Positions 45,144-53,737 of a stretch of DNA of 64,000 nucleotides are shown here, piece by piece (positions within the stretch are counted from its first letter, which is position 1; each line of letters begins with the position of its first letter). A program made the translations under genes and the position numbers. The stretch covers positions 1 to 64,000 of the forward strand of contig DASXVO010000059.1 in the NCBI GenBank assembly GCA_036504215.1, in the 5' to 3' direction. The DNA is from Vicinamibacterales bacterium (GTDB lineage: Bacteria; Acidobacteriota; Vicinamibacteria; Vicinamibacterales; Fen-181). The notes beneath the pieces are model-generated. The model did no database searches. It was not told the DNA's origin and saw only the letters and a list, made by a program, of their open reading frames with translations.

Positions 45144-45524
45144 ATGGCAGGATCGCCCAACGCGGGATGCGCTCGGAAACCACATCCCCGCACGTGGCCT
45201 ACGGCTGTCCTCGACCGCCTGATCGAGGAAGCGATCGTCGATGCCTACGGCGAGTCCGAACAGACGGTCGGGTTCTTCACGATGCTGGAGGATCACCTCG
45301 CGGTGCCGTTCGCGACGAACGTGCTCGATACGGCTGTCATCGTCGAACGTGTCGACTTGACGGATGACGAGCGCATCGTCGCCGTCTGCAGGCGTGGACG
45401 TTCACGCCAGCGGATCGGGATTCTCGACCTGCCGATTCCCAACCCGTCACCCGACGGCGCGGAGTGGATCGAGGCCTACCGACGTTGGTCGGGCCATCGC
45501 GCCAGCAGAGAAGAGGACGAGTAG
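45144..45524 (+). CDS. CcbP-like calcium-binding family protein
   Basis: 126 aa. IEEAIVDAYGESEQTVGFF, MLEDHLAVPFATNVL and WIEAYRRW follow the pattern of small CcbP-type (Calci_bind_CcbP) proteins, rich in acidic residues. GGAGGAG six bases before the ATG at 45144. The 611-aa gene follows after 6 bp, so they share an operon. Role uncertain; the family name derives from a cyanobacterial Ca-binding protein. Confidence 0.7.
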   Translation: MAGSPNAGCARKPHPRTWPTAVLDRLIEEAIVDAYGESEQTVGFFTMLEDHLAVPFATNVLDTAVIVERVDLTDDERIVAVCRRGRSRQRIGILDLPIPNPSPDGAEWIEAYRRWSGHRASREEDE

Positions 45525-45530
45525 ACGGCG

Positions 45531-47366
45531 ATGAGCAACCAGACCTTCGTTCCGAACCTGGGGGGCCGCCCGGCCACGCTTCGCGAAGCGCTCGAGGACT
45601 GCTACAACGCGGACCGGCTTCGTGAGTTCGCCCGTGCGCTGAACATCGCCGGCCCTACAAGAAAGGTGGATCTGGCGGCCGCCGTCGCCGAGGTCATGCT
45701 CGGCGGCGAAGGCACGCGCGCCTTGGCGGATCTCCACGCGCGCCTGACCGAGATCGAGCGAGCCGCGGTTGCCGAGACCTTGTACGATCCGGATCGCATC
45801 CTCGATCTCGCCCGCTTTCGCGCGAAGTACGGGTCGCTGCCAGAGTGGCCCTCATTTGAGCGGGCCGGGGGCAAGGTGAAACTCCTCGGGCTCTTCGTGA
45901 TGCCCGGGGCCGTCCGCGGCCAGGGGCGCGCCCAGTTCCTTCCGGAAGATCTGTCGATCCGCCTGCGCGCCTTCGTGCCTCCCCCTCGCGAGGAAACGCT
46001 CGCATCGATCCCGGAACCCGTGCCGGTTCGCGCCGAACTTACTCTTGTCGTGGCGGAGACCGAAGACGCGGCCGTGCGCGAGATCTTCAGCGTGCTGCAA
46101 CTGGTGGACCGCGGCGGTGTGCCGGTCAGTGCCCAAACGCGCCGCCCGGCGCAGAAGGGCGTTGATGCCGTGCGCGAGGTCCTCGTCGGCGGCGACTTCT
46201 ATGTGGCTGCCGAGCGGACGAGCCGGTGGCACACCGACATCGGGCCGATCAGAGCTTATGCCTGGCCCCTCATCGTCCAGGCCGCCGGCCTTGCGTCGGC
46301 CGCCGGATCGAAACTCGCGCTCACAGCCGCCGGCCGTCGCGCTCTCTCGCAGGCGCCGGCGCAGATCCTCCAGCACGCCTGGAAGAAGTGGATCGCGAAC
46401 TCGATCTTCGACGAGCTCTCCCGCATCGAGGCCATCAAGGGGCAGAGCGATCGCAAGCGCCTGACCGCTGTCGCCGGCCGACGCGAGGCCATTGTGGACG
46501 CGTTGACCGAGTGTCCCGTTGGCGCCTGGATCACGATAGGCGAACTCTCCCGTCACATGCGGGCATCGGGCAATGGGTTCGATGTCGTTCACAATCCCTG
46601 GGATCTGTACATCTCGGACAGGAACTACGGCAGCCTGGGATACGACGGAAACGGCGGGTGGGACGTGCTTCAGGAACGTTACATGATGGCGTTCCTGTTG
46701 GAGTACGCGGCCACCCTCGGCGTCGTGGACGTCGCGTGCACGACTCCCGAGGATGCACGACCGGACTTCCGGTCGATGTGGGGCACGGACGACCTCGCAT
46801 TTCTGAGCCGCTACGACGGGCTCTCCTGCATTCGCCTGACACGGCTTGGGGCGTTCGTGCTCGGCCTCGTGGACGACGTCGCAGCACCTCCAACGGCGTC
46901 GGCCGGCCGCCTGAAGATTCTCCCGAATCTTCACGTGGTTCCGACCGATGGTGACTTCGACGCTCGAGACGAGGCCTTCCTCTCCACGTTCTGCAGACGC
47001 GGTGCCGGCGGCTTCGCGCTCGAGCCCACCTTGGTCGCGGCAGCGGTCGAGAAGGGGCATCGTCTCGGGGATCTGGCCGGCTTCCTGGAGGACGCCTGCG
47101 AGGGAGGTCTGCCCGCGGGTGCCCGCGCGTTCTTCGAGGACATGGCACACCGTGCCGCGATGCTGTCGATCACCAGCCATGCCCTGCTGATCGAGTGCGC
47201 CGACTCGGAGGTCGGTTACGAGTTGGCGCGCGACAGGCGGACGAAGCGCCTGTGCACTGTGACCGCAGACGGGTCCGTTATCGTGGTTCCTTCCGAATCC
47301 GAGGCCGCATTCAGGCGGGCCGTACGCGAGATGGGTTACCCGCTGCTCGTGGGAGGTGATCGCTGA
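45531..47366 (+). CDS. Large protein with helicase-associated (XPB/Ssl2-like winged) region, function unknown
   Basis: 611 aa, cytoplasmic. The N-terminal 100 residues look like a helical SAP-like or DNA-binding region (ADRLREFARALNIAGPTRKV). The central part has winged-helix-like segments (GAWITIGELSRHMRASG; WDVLQERYMMAFLLEYAATLG). The segment AGRLKILPNLHVVPTDGDFD resembles the helicase-associated domain found beside XPB-type helicases (PF13625-like), but no helicase follows; the operon ends with a hairpin. Annotated from weak pattern similarity only. Confidence 0.5.
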   Translation: MSNQTFVPNLGGRPATLREALEDCYNADRLREFARALNIAGPTRKVDLAAAVAEVMLGGEGTRALADLHARLTEIERAAVAETLYDPDRILDLARFRAKYGSLPEWPSFERAGGKVKLLGLFVMPGAVRGQGRAQFLPEDLSIRLRAFVPPPREETLASIPEPVPVRAELTLVVAETEDAAVREIFSVLQLVDRGGVPVSAQTRRPAQKGVDAVREVLVGGDFYVAAERTSRWHTDIGPIRAYAWPLIVQAAGLASAAGSKLALTAAGRRALSQAPAQILQHAWKKWIANSIFDELSRIEAIKGQSDRKRLTAVAGRREAIVDALTECPVGAWITIGELSRHMRASGNGFDVVHNPWDLYISDRNYGSLGYDGNGGWDVLQERYMMAFLLEYAATLGVVDVACTTPEDARPDFRSMWGTDDLAFLSRYDGLSCIRLTRLGAFVLGLVDDVAAPPTASAGRLKILPNLHVVPTDGDFDARDEAFLSTFCRRGAGGFALEPTLVAAAVEKGHRLGDLAGFLEDACEGGLPAGARAFFEDMAHRAAMLSITSHALLIECADSEVGYELARDRRTKRLCTVTADGSVIVVPSESEAAFRRAVREMGYPLLVGGDR

Positions 47367-47397
47367 GGCATTCAAGATTCCAGAACCTTGGAATGCC
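47367..47397 (+). terminator. Hairpin directly after the 611-aa gene
   Basis: GGCATTC-AAG pairs with CTTG-GAATGCC (one bulge), loop about 10 bases, beginning one base after the stop codon. No T-run. Confidence 0.45.
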
Positions 47398-47495
47398 GGC
47401 TGGCAAGCCCGCGGCCCGCCAGGCGCCGCAGAAATGCCTGCAGGACAGGACGCTTGGAAGGGACGCCGGCCGAACGAGCGCCGGACGGCGACCAG

Positions 47496-47825
47496 TCAGA
47501 GCAATGGCCGGAGCGCAGCCAGGAACTCCGGCACCTTGTTCCGCGCGACGTCCCACAGTTCCTCGGCGTCAATCGTCCAGCAGCCGTGCGCCAGCAGGTT
47601 CCGCAATCCCACGATCTTGCGCCATGGAACCTCCGGCAGGCGCCGCTTCCACTCGTCCGGCAGACGGGCCGCCCCCTCGCCAATGATGAACCGCTGGCGC
47701 TCCACGGCGGCGCGCTTCTCGTCGTTGGCAGCGAAGACCTGGAACGTCACGTCGTCGGTGTAGCGGAGGATGGCTTCGCCCGCCGCGACGACATCCGCGA
47801 TGTAGAGCTGGGCATCACGCGACAC
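47496..47825 (-). CDS. hepT: HepT-like HEPN toxin (DUF86), Tyr replaced by Cys
   Basis: 109 aa, all-helical HEPN domain (SRDAQLYIADVVAAGEAILRY; VGLRNLLAHGCW). The RNase motif Rx4H is present as RNLLAH. In the well-studied HepT the motif is RX4HXY and the Tyr is AMPylated by MntA; here that position is Cys. Start GTG at 47825 (AGGA 8 bases upstream); a TTG at 47831 is also possible. Overlaps mntA. Confidence 0.85.
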   Translation of the reverse strand: MSRDAQLYIADVVAAGEAILRYTDDVTFQVFAANDEKRAAVERQRFIIGEGAARLPDEWKRRLPEVPWRKIVGLRNLLAHGCWTIDAEELWDVARNKVPEFLAALRPLL

Positions 47826-48108
47826 GGACAAGATCCTGGTCGATGAGCGGACGGAGACGGGGCTTGATCCCTTTCGCCGTCAGAACATCCACCCGGCGAC
47901 CGAGGAGATCCTCGAGGAAGATGAGCAAGCCCATGTGGCGGTCGAAGGTCGTCGGCCCCTCGAATTCGACGAGGACATCGACGTCGCTGTCGGGTCCAGC
48001 CTCGTCGCGAGCCACCGATCCGAACAGCGATAGCGAGCTCACGCCGAAGCGTTGGACGATCTCGTCCCGGCGGGCTGAAACCAAGGCGATGACATCCGCG
48101 CGTCGCAT
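47815..48108 (-). CDS. mntA: MntA-like minimal nucleotidyltransferase antitoxin
   Basis: 97 aa. Nucleotidyltransferase core LSLFGSVARDEAGPDSDVDV with GS-x10-DxD, and a third acidic residue likely in RRVDVL. MntA proteins neutralise HepT by adding AMP units. First gene of the two-gene operon; its 3' end overlaps hepT by 11 bases. No strong ribosome-binding site. Confidence 0.88.
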   Translation of the reverse strand: MRRADVIALVSARRDEIVQRFGVSSLSLFGSVARDEAGPDSDVDVLVEFEGPTTFDRHMGLLIFLEDLLGRRVDVLTAKGIKPRLRPLIDQDLVRVA

Positions 48109-48200
48109 GGCCGCATCATACCGCTTCGTGCAACCCCAACTGAGTTTCTACCGACCTTCACCATCGTCGCCCCTGAGGCGCGGGCAGAATCACCGCGCCT

Positions 48201-48519
48201 GTGGATAGACCTGGAGAGGCAAACGATGCGGAAGATGCAGGCGCGCCCGCAGAAGAACCGCCCCATGGCGCAACGAACGGCTCGAACCGGCACAGCATCC
48301 GCCACATCCTCGCGGCCGCGCTCCAGTCCCTGGACGACGTGAGCTGGAGCCGGCTGCAGGCGCGAATCGGGACGGACACGAGCGCTACACTTCGAGCGGT
48401 CCTGGACGCACTCCGCAAGACGCGCGACGGACATCGAGCGCATCGCTCGGCAGATGCGCGTCCTCCTCCCACGCGTATGGGACGACGATATCGACCCGGA
48501 CCTGAGCGATGCGACCTGA
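48201..48519 (+). pseudogene. Broken small hypothetical gene
   Basis: One frame gives IRHILAAALQSLDDVSWSRL and TSATLRAVLDALRKT; after a shift near 48428 the next frame continues convincingly with DIERIARQMRVLLPRVWDDD and ends ...DLSDAT at 48517. I read this as one helical protein with a frameshift. Family unknown. Confidence 0.4.
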
Positions 48520-49138
48520 GCCCCTGGGCAGAAGCGCTCCAGCATCCCTATTCGAGTGGTCCCGCGTCCTTCGCCACCATGTGCAACCGGAAAGATGGGT
48601 GACAAATCAGACCGGTTACATGGGTGACATCTCGTCCGTCGTCCTATGGATCTCTGGGTCCGGCGTCGAGGTTGCGGTCAGGGCCCGGTAGGCCCTGCGC
48701 CAGCAAGGTCGGAGCGGAGCGAAGAGCCTTGACCCTCGCCGAGCGCCGAGCCACCTTGCTCCCGGACGACGGACGAACGGGCGTTCCGTCGTCGCCGGGG
48801 TCGCCCCCACCACGCCGCTGTAAATGGCGGTAATCACGATTTAGGGACCCCTGCCTGACGGATTTCTCACGAGCATTCCCCCCTGACGAGGCGGTGTTTC
48901 TCACCACCTTTCCCCCCGGTGCGTGACAGAGCGATCGTTGGCGGCCGGGCAGGCGGGGCCCCTCGTGGTCGTGAGCCAGGCGGATCGCACCCCCACCCTG
49001 CTCGAGATGCGCTGCCGGGGCGGGTCTGAGGAGGTGTCGCCCACGCTGGGGATCACTCAGGTGGCGACGGCATACGAGTCGACTCCGGAAAAGGTCGGGG
49101 CCGACGCCGGTCACGTGTGACCGGTGACCTCCGTCTCC
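48520..49138. other. IS-remnant spacer
   Basis: No gene. Two copies of ATGGGTGACA (48595-48604 and 48620-48629), of the kind found at ends of rve-type insertion sequences, and two 21-bp units TTTCTCAC...TTcCCCCC at 48863-48883 and 48897-48917 (34-bp period), similar to the multiple terminal repeats of IS21-type elements. The right end has the dyad GGTCAC-GT-GTGACC at about 49109-49122. Confidence 0.45.
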
Positions 49139-49177
49139 GGCAGCCGTGCACGACAGCCGTGCACGACAGCCGTGCAC
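49139..49177 (+). repeat. Three tandem 13-bp repeats GACAGCCGTGCAC
   Basis: Units at 49139-49151 (first base pair differs: GG), 49152-49164 and 49165-49177, each ending in the palindrome GTGCAC. They end eight bases before the -35 box, so they may bind an activator. Confidence 0.6.
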
Positions 49178-49184
49178 ACGGCCG

Positions 49185-49258
49185 TTGACAGCGAGACGGC
49201 TCATCCGTATGATATGCGGCACCGTGAACGTTCACGGTGCGCTGGCAACGTTCACGTC
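49185..49258 (+). promoter_or_regulatory. Near-consensus promoter with LacI-type operator
   Basis: TTGACA (49185-49190), 17-base spacer, TATGAT (49208-49213). Immediately downstream, a perfect 22-bp palindrome GCACCGTGAACGTTCACGGTGC (halves 49219-49229 and 49230-49240) covers the transcription start, and a second imperfect site CAACGTTCACG follows at 49246-49256. The TGAACGTTCA core is like LacI/GalR-family operators. It stands upstream of the receptor/DUF5695 genes. Confidence 0.8.
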
Positions 49259-49379
49259 CGCCCGCCCCGCATCGACCACGGCACCGCCCCTGGGCGGCTT
49301 TCAGCGTTCGTATCGGCACAACGTCTAACCGAAGAACCGCGGCCCGCGGCCGGACAGCGGACCGCGCGAGGAATCTGCC

Positions 49380-49735
49380 TTGAGAACCGTCGTTCCGGTC
49401 CTGGTCTTCGCGGTGCTGCTGTTCGCTGAATCCGCGCCGGCGCGGGTCGCATCGCCGGAGCCATGTCCGCGTCGTCACCGACAGCTTGGACCTGGTCGTC
49501 CCCGGTGCCGGCGTGCCGCTCATGGACGAGGGCGCCGGCATCGCGAAGCAGACGATCAGCAACCATTCGGACCTCTTCGCGTTCCCGGACCTCAACTTCG
49601 GGTCGCATAAGTGAAGGTCTCGCTCGAGGCGTTTCAGAGAGCGGTGTTCAGGAAATTGATCGTCGAATCCTCAAGGACGACGGACCTGCGGGTGAAGTTG
49701 ACCGCCGGTCAGATCACCAGGACGGTGCAAGGAGG
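49380..49735 (+). pseudogene. Decayed head of an Oar-like TonB receptor
   Basis: Begins with a signal-peptide-like frame (TVVPVLVFAVLLFAESAPAR). Later frames give GIAKQTISNHSDLFAFPDLN and then SRTTDLRVKLTAGQITRTV, i.e. pieces of the carboxypeptidase-regulatory-like domain that opens such receptors. Stops and frameshifts interrupt it. It lies between the operator-promoter and the intact receptor, as if an older first exon-like copy was left in the leader. Confidence 0.6.
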
Positions 49736-49744
49736 TTGTGTCCT

Positions 49745-52700
49745 ATGAAAAAGCGACATGTCGGCGCGCGACTGTGGGGCAGCCTGCTCGGATGTCTTTT
49801 GCTCTGTCTGTGCCTGGTCCCCACAGCCTGGGCCCAGCAGACGACGGGTACGATCACCGTCAGCGTCATGGATTCCAGCGCCGCGGTGGTTCCCGGGGCG
49901 CTGTTGACACTGACGGACGTCGCCACGAACGACACGCACACGGCAACCACGCAAGGGGCGGGCAACTACACCTTCGTCAACCTCAACTTCGGCCACTACA
50001 AATTGACCGTGTCCCTCGCAGGCTTCGAGACGCAGACGCTCGACGTGCTGGTGCAGTCGGCTCGCACCACCGACGTGAAGATCAGTTTGAAGGTCGGAGC
50101 GTTGCAGGATGTCATCCAAGTCTCCGCCGTGGCGCCGATGGTGGAGAGCACGACCAACGCGATCAACACCACCGTCGACATCAAACAGATCGAAGATCTG
50201 CCCCTGGGCGGCCGAAATATTGCGCAATTTGCGCAGTTGGCGGCCGGCTACAACGGCACATGGAATGGGTTGCCGTCGGCGGCACAGGGCAACACGGTGG
50301 ACGGCATCATCGGCAACACCAACCGCTGGCGGTATCAGACCAACAACAGCGCTCTCCAAACCGCCATCACCCCGCGTCTGGAAAACATCGCGGAAATGGT
50401 GGTCAGCACCGACCAGTTGGACATGAACCAGGGCTTCGGCAATTCCAGCATGCAAATCACGTACGTAACCCGCCGCGGCAGCAACCAGTTCCACGGTCGG
50501 GTGTACGAGGATTTCCGAGCGGATTGGCTGAACGCCAATAACTGGGGCAGCACGGTCAAGCCCAAGTACCACCAGAACGAGGCCGGCGCCAGTGTCGGCG
50601 GCCCCATTCTCAAGGACAAGCTGTTCTTCTTTGGCAGCCTCTCCCTTCTGGACGTTCCCGGTAGCCGCCTCACCACCCGCACCTTCCTGACCGACGGCGC
50701 GAGGCAGGCGGTATTCACGTACGGCAAGGGCGCCCAGGCGAACCTGTTCAATATCTATGCGGCCTACAACGCGTCGAAAGGCACAGCGTTTCCAGCCTCC
50801 GTCGGGCAGATGAATGCGATGGTGAAGGCCCGCTTCGCGCAAGTGGACGGCTATCGGCAGACTGCCGGCGTCCTGTCTGCTCCGGAGCTCCAGCCGACCG
50901 ATCCGAACCTGCGCCAGTGGGAGTGGCAGTACCCGAACTCGCAGCGAACCTACTTCCCGACCTTTCGGGTGGACTACAACCTGTCGCGCAATTGGCGCCT
51001 GAACGTGGCTTACAACCAGACGAAGTTCAATGCGCCCAACGCAAACGCTGAGCACTGGCCTGGGGATGGCCGCGGCGCGGGTTCAAACAGCAACAATGTG
51101 AGCATGGCCTTCGGACTGGAAACCATTGTCCGGCCCAACCTTCTCAACCAGATTAGGGGCGGGTACCTGTACACGGCCGCGGCGTTCGGGCAGGGTGGGT
51201 CCGACGGCTATTACACCAACCCGACCATCCAATACGGTTACGGCGGCTACGACGATAACTACGAGGTGCCGAACTCGCGTAAGCAGCCCATCTTCAGCGT
51301 GTCCGACACGATGACCTGGGTGAAGGGGTCCCATACCTTTGGCTTCGGCTTCAACGCCTATCGCGAGGTGAATCAGTACTGGGATCCGCCTGAAGGTTTC
51401 ACTCTGATGTCGCTAGGCATGGTCGAAGGTGACCCCGCGCGGGACGCACTGACCAAGGAGGCCATCCGGGCGGCGGCAGGTCCGGGCGCTCCCTTGCCGA
51501 CCGACGCCGAATGGGCCAACGCCCAGCAGCTATACGCGATGCTGACCGGACGGATTTCCAACTTCTGGGGGCGTCACGCGTACGTGCCGTCCACAGGTAC
51601 CTACGCGACTGGAAGCACGCCCGACCGGAACGGCGTTGCGTACTCGACGCTGGACGAACTGCTCACGTCCTGGGGTCTGTTTGTCCAGGACTCCTACCGT
51701 CTGAAGACCAACCTGACGGTCAATATGGGCCTGCGCTGGGACTTCGTCTCGCCCGACGTGGACCGTACCGGGAAGTATCACTCCCTGACGCCCCAGGATC
51801 TCTACGGCCCGACCGGCACCGGCAATCTCTTCAATCCTGGAACGGCGTCTCTGACCGGAACCAATGATCCGGTGTACACAGCCCGGGAAGCTGCGTACGG
51901 GCACTGGAAGGCCACCCCGCAGCCGGCGATCGGCATCGCGTGGACGCCGCGCTCCGGTGGCAGCTTCATCGAGCGGTTGTTGGGTGGCAACAGGTCGGTG
52001 GTGCGTGCCAGTTACTCGTTCCGGCGGTTCACCATGCCGCAGCAGTTCGTGTGGGACATGGGCTCCTCCTATGGCCTCGGGTTCTACCAGAACTTCTCGT
52101 CAAGTCCCAGCACCTCGGGTGCCAAGGGAACATTCATGCCGGGGAGCATCGCGCTCGGCGGCCCGGGCTATCTGCCCCAATCGTGTGCCGCGACTCCCTC
52201 CGCTCCCTCGTGCTTCGTGTACAGCCCGCAGCAGTACGACAAAGTCATCCATATGAAGGACGCGACCTTTGTCGGAGGCGCGGCCGCTGCCATCAATAGT
52301 GATATTCGTCAGCCCTACACTCAGTCCTGGAGCGTCGGCTTTCAGCGGGAGCTCGGCGGGGGACGGGCGCTCGAGGTTCGCTATAACGGCAACATCACGC
52401 GGAACCTGTGGCTCGCCATGGATATCAACGAGGTCAACATCTTCGAAAATGGCTTCCTGAGTGAATTCAACAAGGCCCGAGCGAACTTGGGCATCAACCA
52501 GGCGGCCGGAGTGAATTCCTTCGCCAACCGCAGCCTGCCGGGGCAGGTGAACCTCCCCATCATGACCGCGGCGGGCATCAGCTTCACCAACTCGACGTTC
52601 ATCAACCAGCTGCGGAACGGCCAGGCCGGTAGCTTTGCCAACACGTTGGCCACCAACCGCGACTACTTCTGCCGGATGGTGGGCTCTTCGTTCCAGCCGT

Positions 52701-53572
52701 GCGGCGCCAGCTACGGCGCGGGTGCGGGCTATCCGATCAACTTCTGGTTGGCCAACCCGTTCGCCCTCGGCTCCTGGACCGGCGCCTCGTACATGAGCGA
52801 CACTGGCTACTCCAACTACAACGGCCTGCAGGTGGAGTACCGGCAGCGCCCGTGGCACGGCGCATCCGTGACCGCGAACTATACGTTGAGCAAGACCATG
52901 GGCGTGCAGACCGCGGGCGACTGGACGGGCTCCTATCCCCAGTTCACAGTACGCGACCTCACATCCAGCTACGCGCCCGCGGGTACCGACCGACGGCACG
53001 TCGTCCACGTGAACGCCATCTACGAGCTGCCCTTCGGTAAAGGCAGGAAGTGGCTCACGAACGATGGCGTACTCGACAAGTTCGTCGGTGGCTGGACGGT
53101 CGCCACGGTCGTCACGTTCCAGAGCGGCACCCCGTTCCGGATTACGGGCAACAACAACACCTTCAACAACAAGCGCGACGGCGGCCTGATGCTGAACGGA
53201 ATCACCCAGCAGGACATTCAGGATCGCGTCGGCCTGTACTTCAACGCTGCGGGACAGCCGTACTTCCTGCCTCCGGACTGGGTCGCCCAGGTCAAAGCCG
53301 ATGGCACCCTCACCTCCAACAATGTGCCGGGAACCTGGGGGGAGATCTTCTATCTCCATGGCCCAACCCAGACCTACACCGATATTGCGATCTCAAAGAC
53401 GGCACCGATCAAGGGACGGGTTCGTCTCAAGTTCCAGGTGGAAATGCTGAACGCCTTCAACCACCCGACCTTCGGACAGAGTACCGTCGGCCTCGCCTCG
53501 ACCGGGTTCGGCCGTGGCAGTCAGCTAGCCACTTCGCGCCGCATCGAGCTCCGGGGGAACATTGAATTCTGA
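49745..53572 (+). CDS. TonB-dependent receptor, Oar-like
   Basis: 1275 aa outer-membrane receptor. Signal peptide (1-32, ...PTAWAQQ), carboxypeptidase-regulatory-like domain (TITVSVMDSSAAVVPGALLT; ARTTDVKISLKVGALQDVI, to about 115), plug (LPLGGRNIAQFAQLAAG, NTVDGIIGN, MQITYVTRRGSNQFHG), then a large barrel with a C-terminus ...RIELRGNIEF ending in Phe. AAGGAGG eight bases before the ATG at 49745. Probably controlled by the LacI-type operator upstream and co-functional with the DUF5695 protein. Confidence 0.9.
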   Translation: MKKRHVGARLWGSLLGCLLLCLCLVPTAWAQQTTGTITVSVMDSSAAVVPGALLTLTDVATNDTHTATTQGAGNYTFVNLNFGHYKLTVSLAGFETQTLDVLVQSARTTDVKISLKVGALQDVIQVSAVAPMVESTTNAINTTVDIKQIEDLPLGGRNIAQFAQLAAGYNGTWNGLPSAAQGNTVDGIIGNTNRWRYQTNNSALQTAITPRLENIAEMVVSTDQLDMNQGFGNSSMQITYVTRRGSNQFHGRVYEDFRADWLNANNWGSTVKPKYHQNEAGASVGGPILKDKLFFFGSLSLLDVPGSRLTTRTFLTDGARQAVFTYGKGAQANLFNIYAAYNASKGTAFPASVGQMNAMVKARFAQVDGYRQTAGVLSAPELQPTDPNLRQWEWQYPNSQRTYFPTFRVDYNLSRNWRLNVAYNQTKFNAPNANAEHWPGDGRGAGSNSNNVSMAFGLETIVRPNLLNQIRGGYLYTAAAFGQGGSDGYYTNPTIQYGYGGYDDNYEVPNSRKQPIFSVSDTMTWVKGSHTFGFGFNAYREVNQYWDPPEGFTLMSLGMVEGDPARDALTKEAIRAAAGPGAPLPTDAEWANAQQLYAMLTGRISNFWGRHAYVPSTGTYATGSTPDRNGVAYSTLDELLTSWGLFVQDSYRLKTNLTVNMGLRWDFVSPDVDRTGKYHSLTPQDLYGPTGTGNLFNPGTASLTGTNDPVYTAREAAYGHWKATPQPAIGIAWTPRSGGSFIERLLGGNRSVVRASYSFRRFTMPQQFVWDMGSSYGLGFYQNFSSSPSTSGAKGTFMPGSIALGGPGYLPQSCAATPSAPSCFVYSPQQYDKVIHMKDATFVGGAAAAINSDIRQPYTQSWSVGFQRELGGGRALEVRYNGNITRNLWLAMDINEVNIFENGFLSEFNKARANLGINQAAGVNSFANRSLPGQVNLPIMTAAGISFTNSTFINQLRNGQAGSFANTLATNRDYFCRMVGSSFQPCGASYGAGAGYPINFWLANPFALGSWTGASYMSDTGYSNYNGLQVEYRQRPWHGASVTANYTLSKTMGVQTAGDWTGSYPQFTVRDLTSSYAPAGTDRRHVVHVNAIYELPFGKGRKWLTNDGVLDKFVGGWTVATVVTFQSGTPFRITGNNNTFNNKRDGGLMLNGITQQDIQDRVGLYFNAAGQPYFLPPDWVAQVKADGTLTSNNVPGTWGEIFYLHGPTQTYTDIAISKTAPIKGRVRLKFQVEMLNAFNHPTFGQSTVGLASTGFGRGSQLATSRRIELRGNIEF

Positions 53573-53657
53573 TCCGGTTGGGTAAGACACGATGCGTTCG
53601 CTGGGACCTCGAACCAGGGGTCACCAGTGAAGCATCTCTTTCGACCGCGTCGAAGGG

Positions 53658-53683
53658 GCCGGGCGGCGCGCGCGCCGCCCGGC
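53658..53683. terminator. 26-bp perfect GC palindrome after the receptor gene
   Basis: GCCGGGCGGCGCG and its exact complement, centred at 53670/53671, about 85 bp after the receptor stop. A very stable hairpin without T-run; likely separates the receptor from the DUF5695 gene. Confidence 0.5.
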
Positions 53684-53737
53684 GCTCCTCGCCGGGCCCG
53701 TTCGGTCAAGCCACTGGATCAGGTAGTATCGGCGACG

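Noticed and set aside
49139-49177. Three 13-bp repeats considered as a CRISPR or replication iteron
   Set aside because: Units are directly adjacent without spacers and stand at a promoter; no replication genes nearby.
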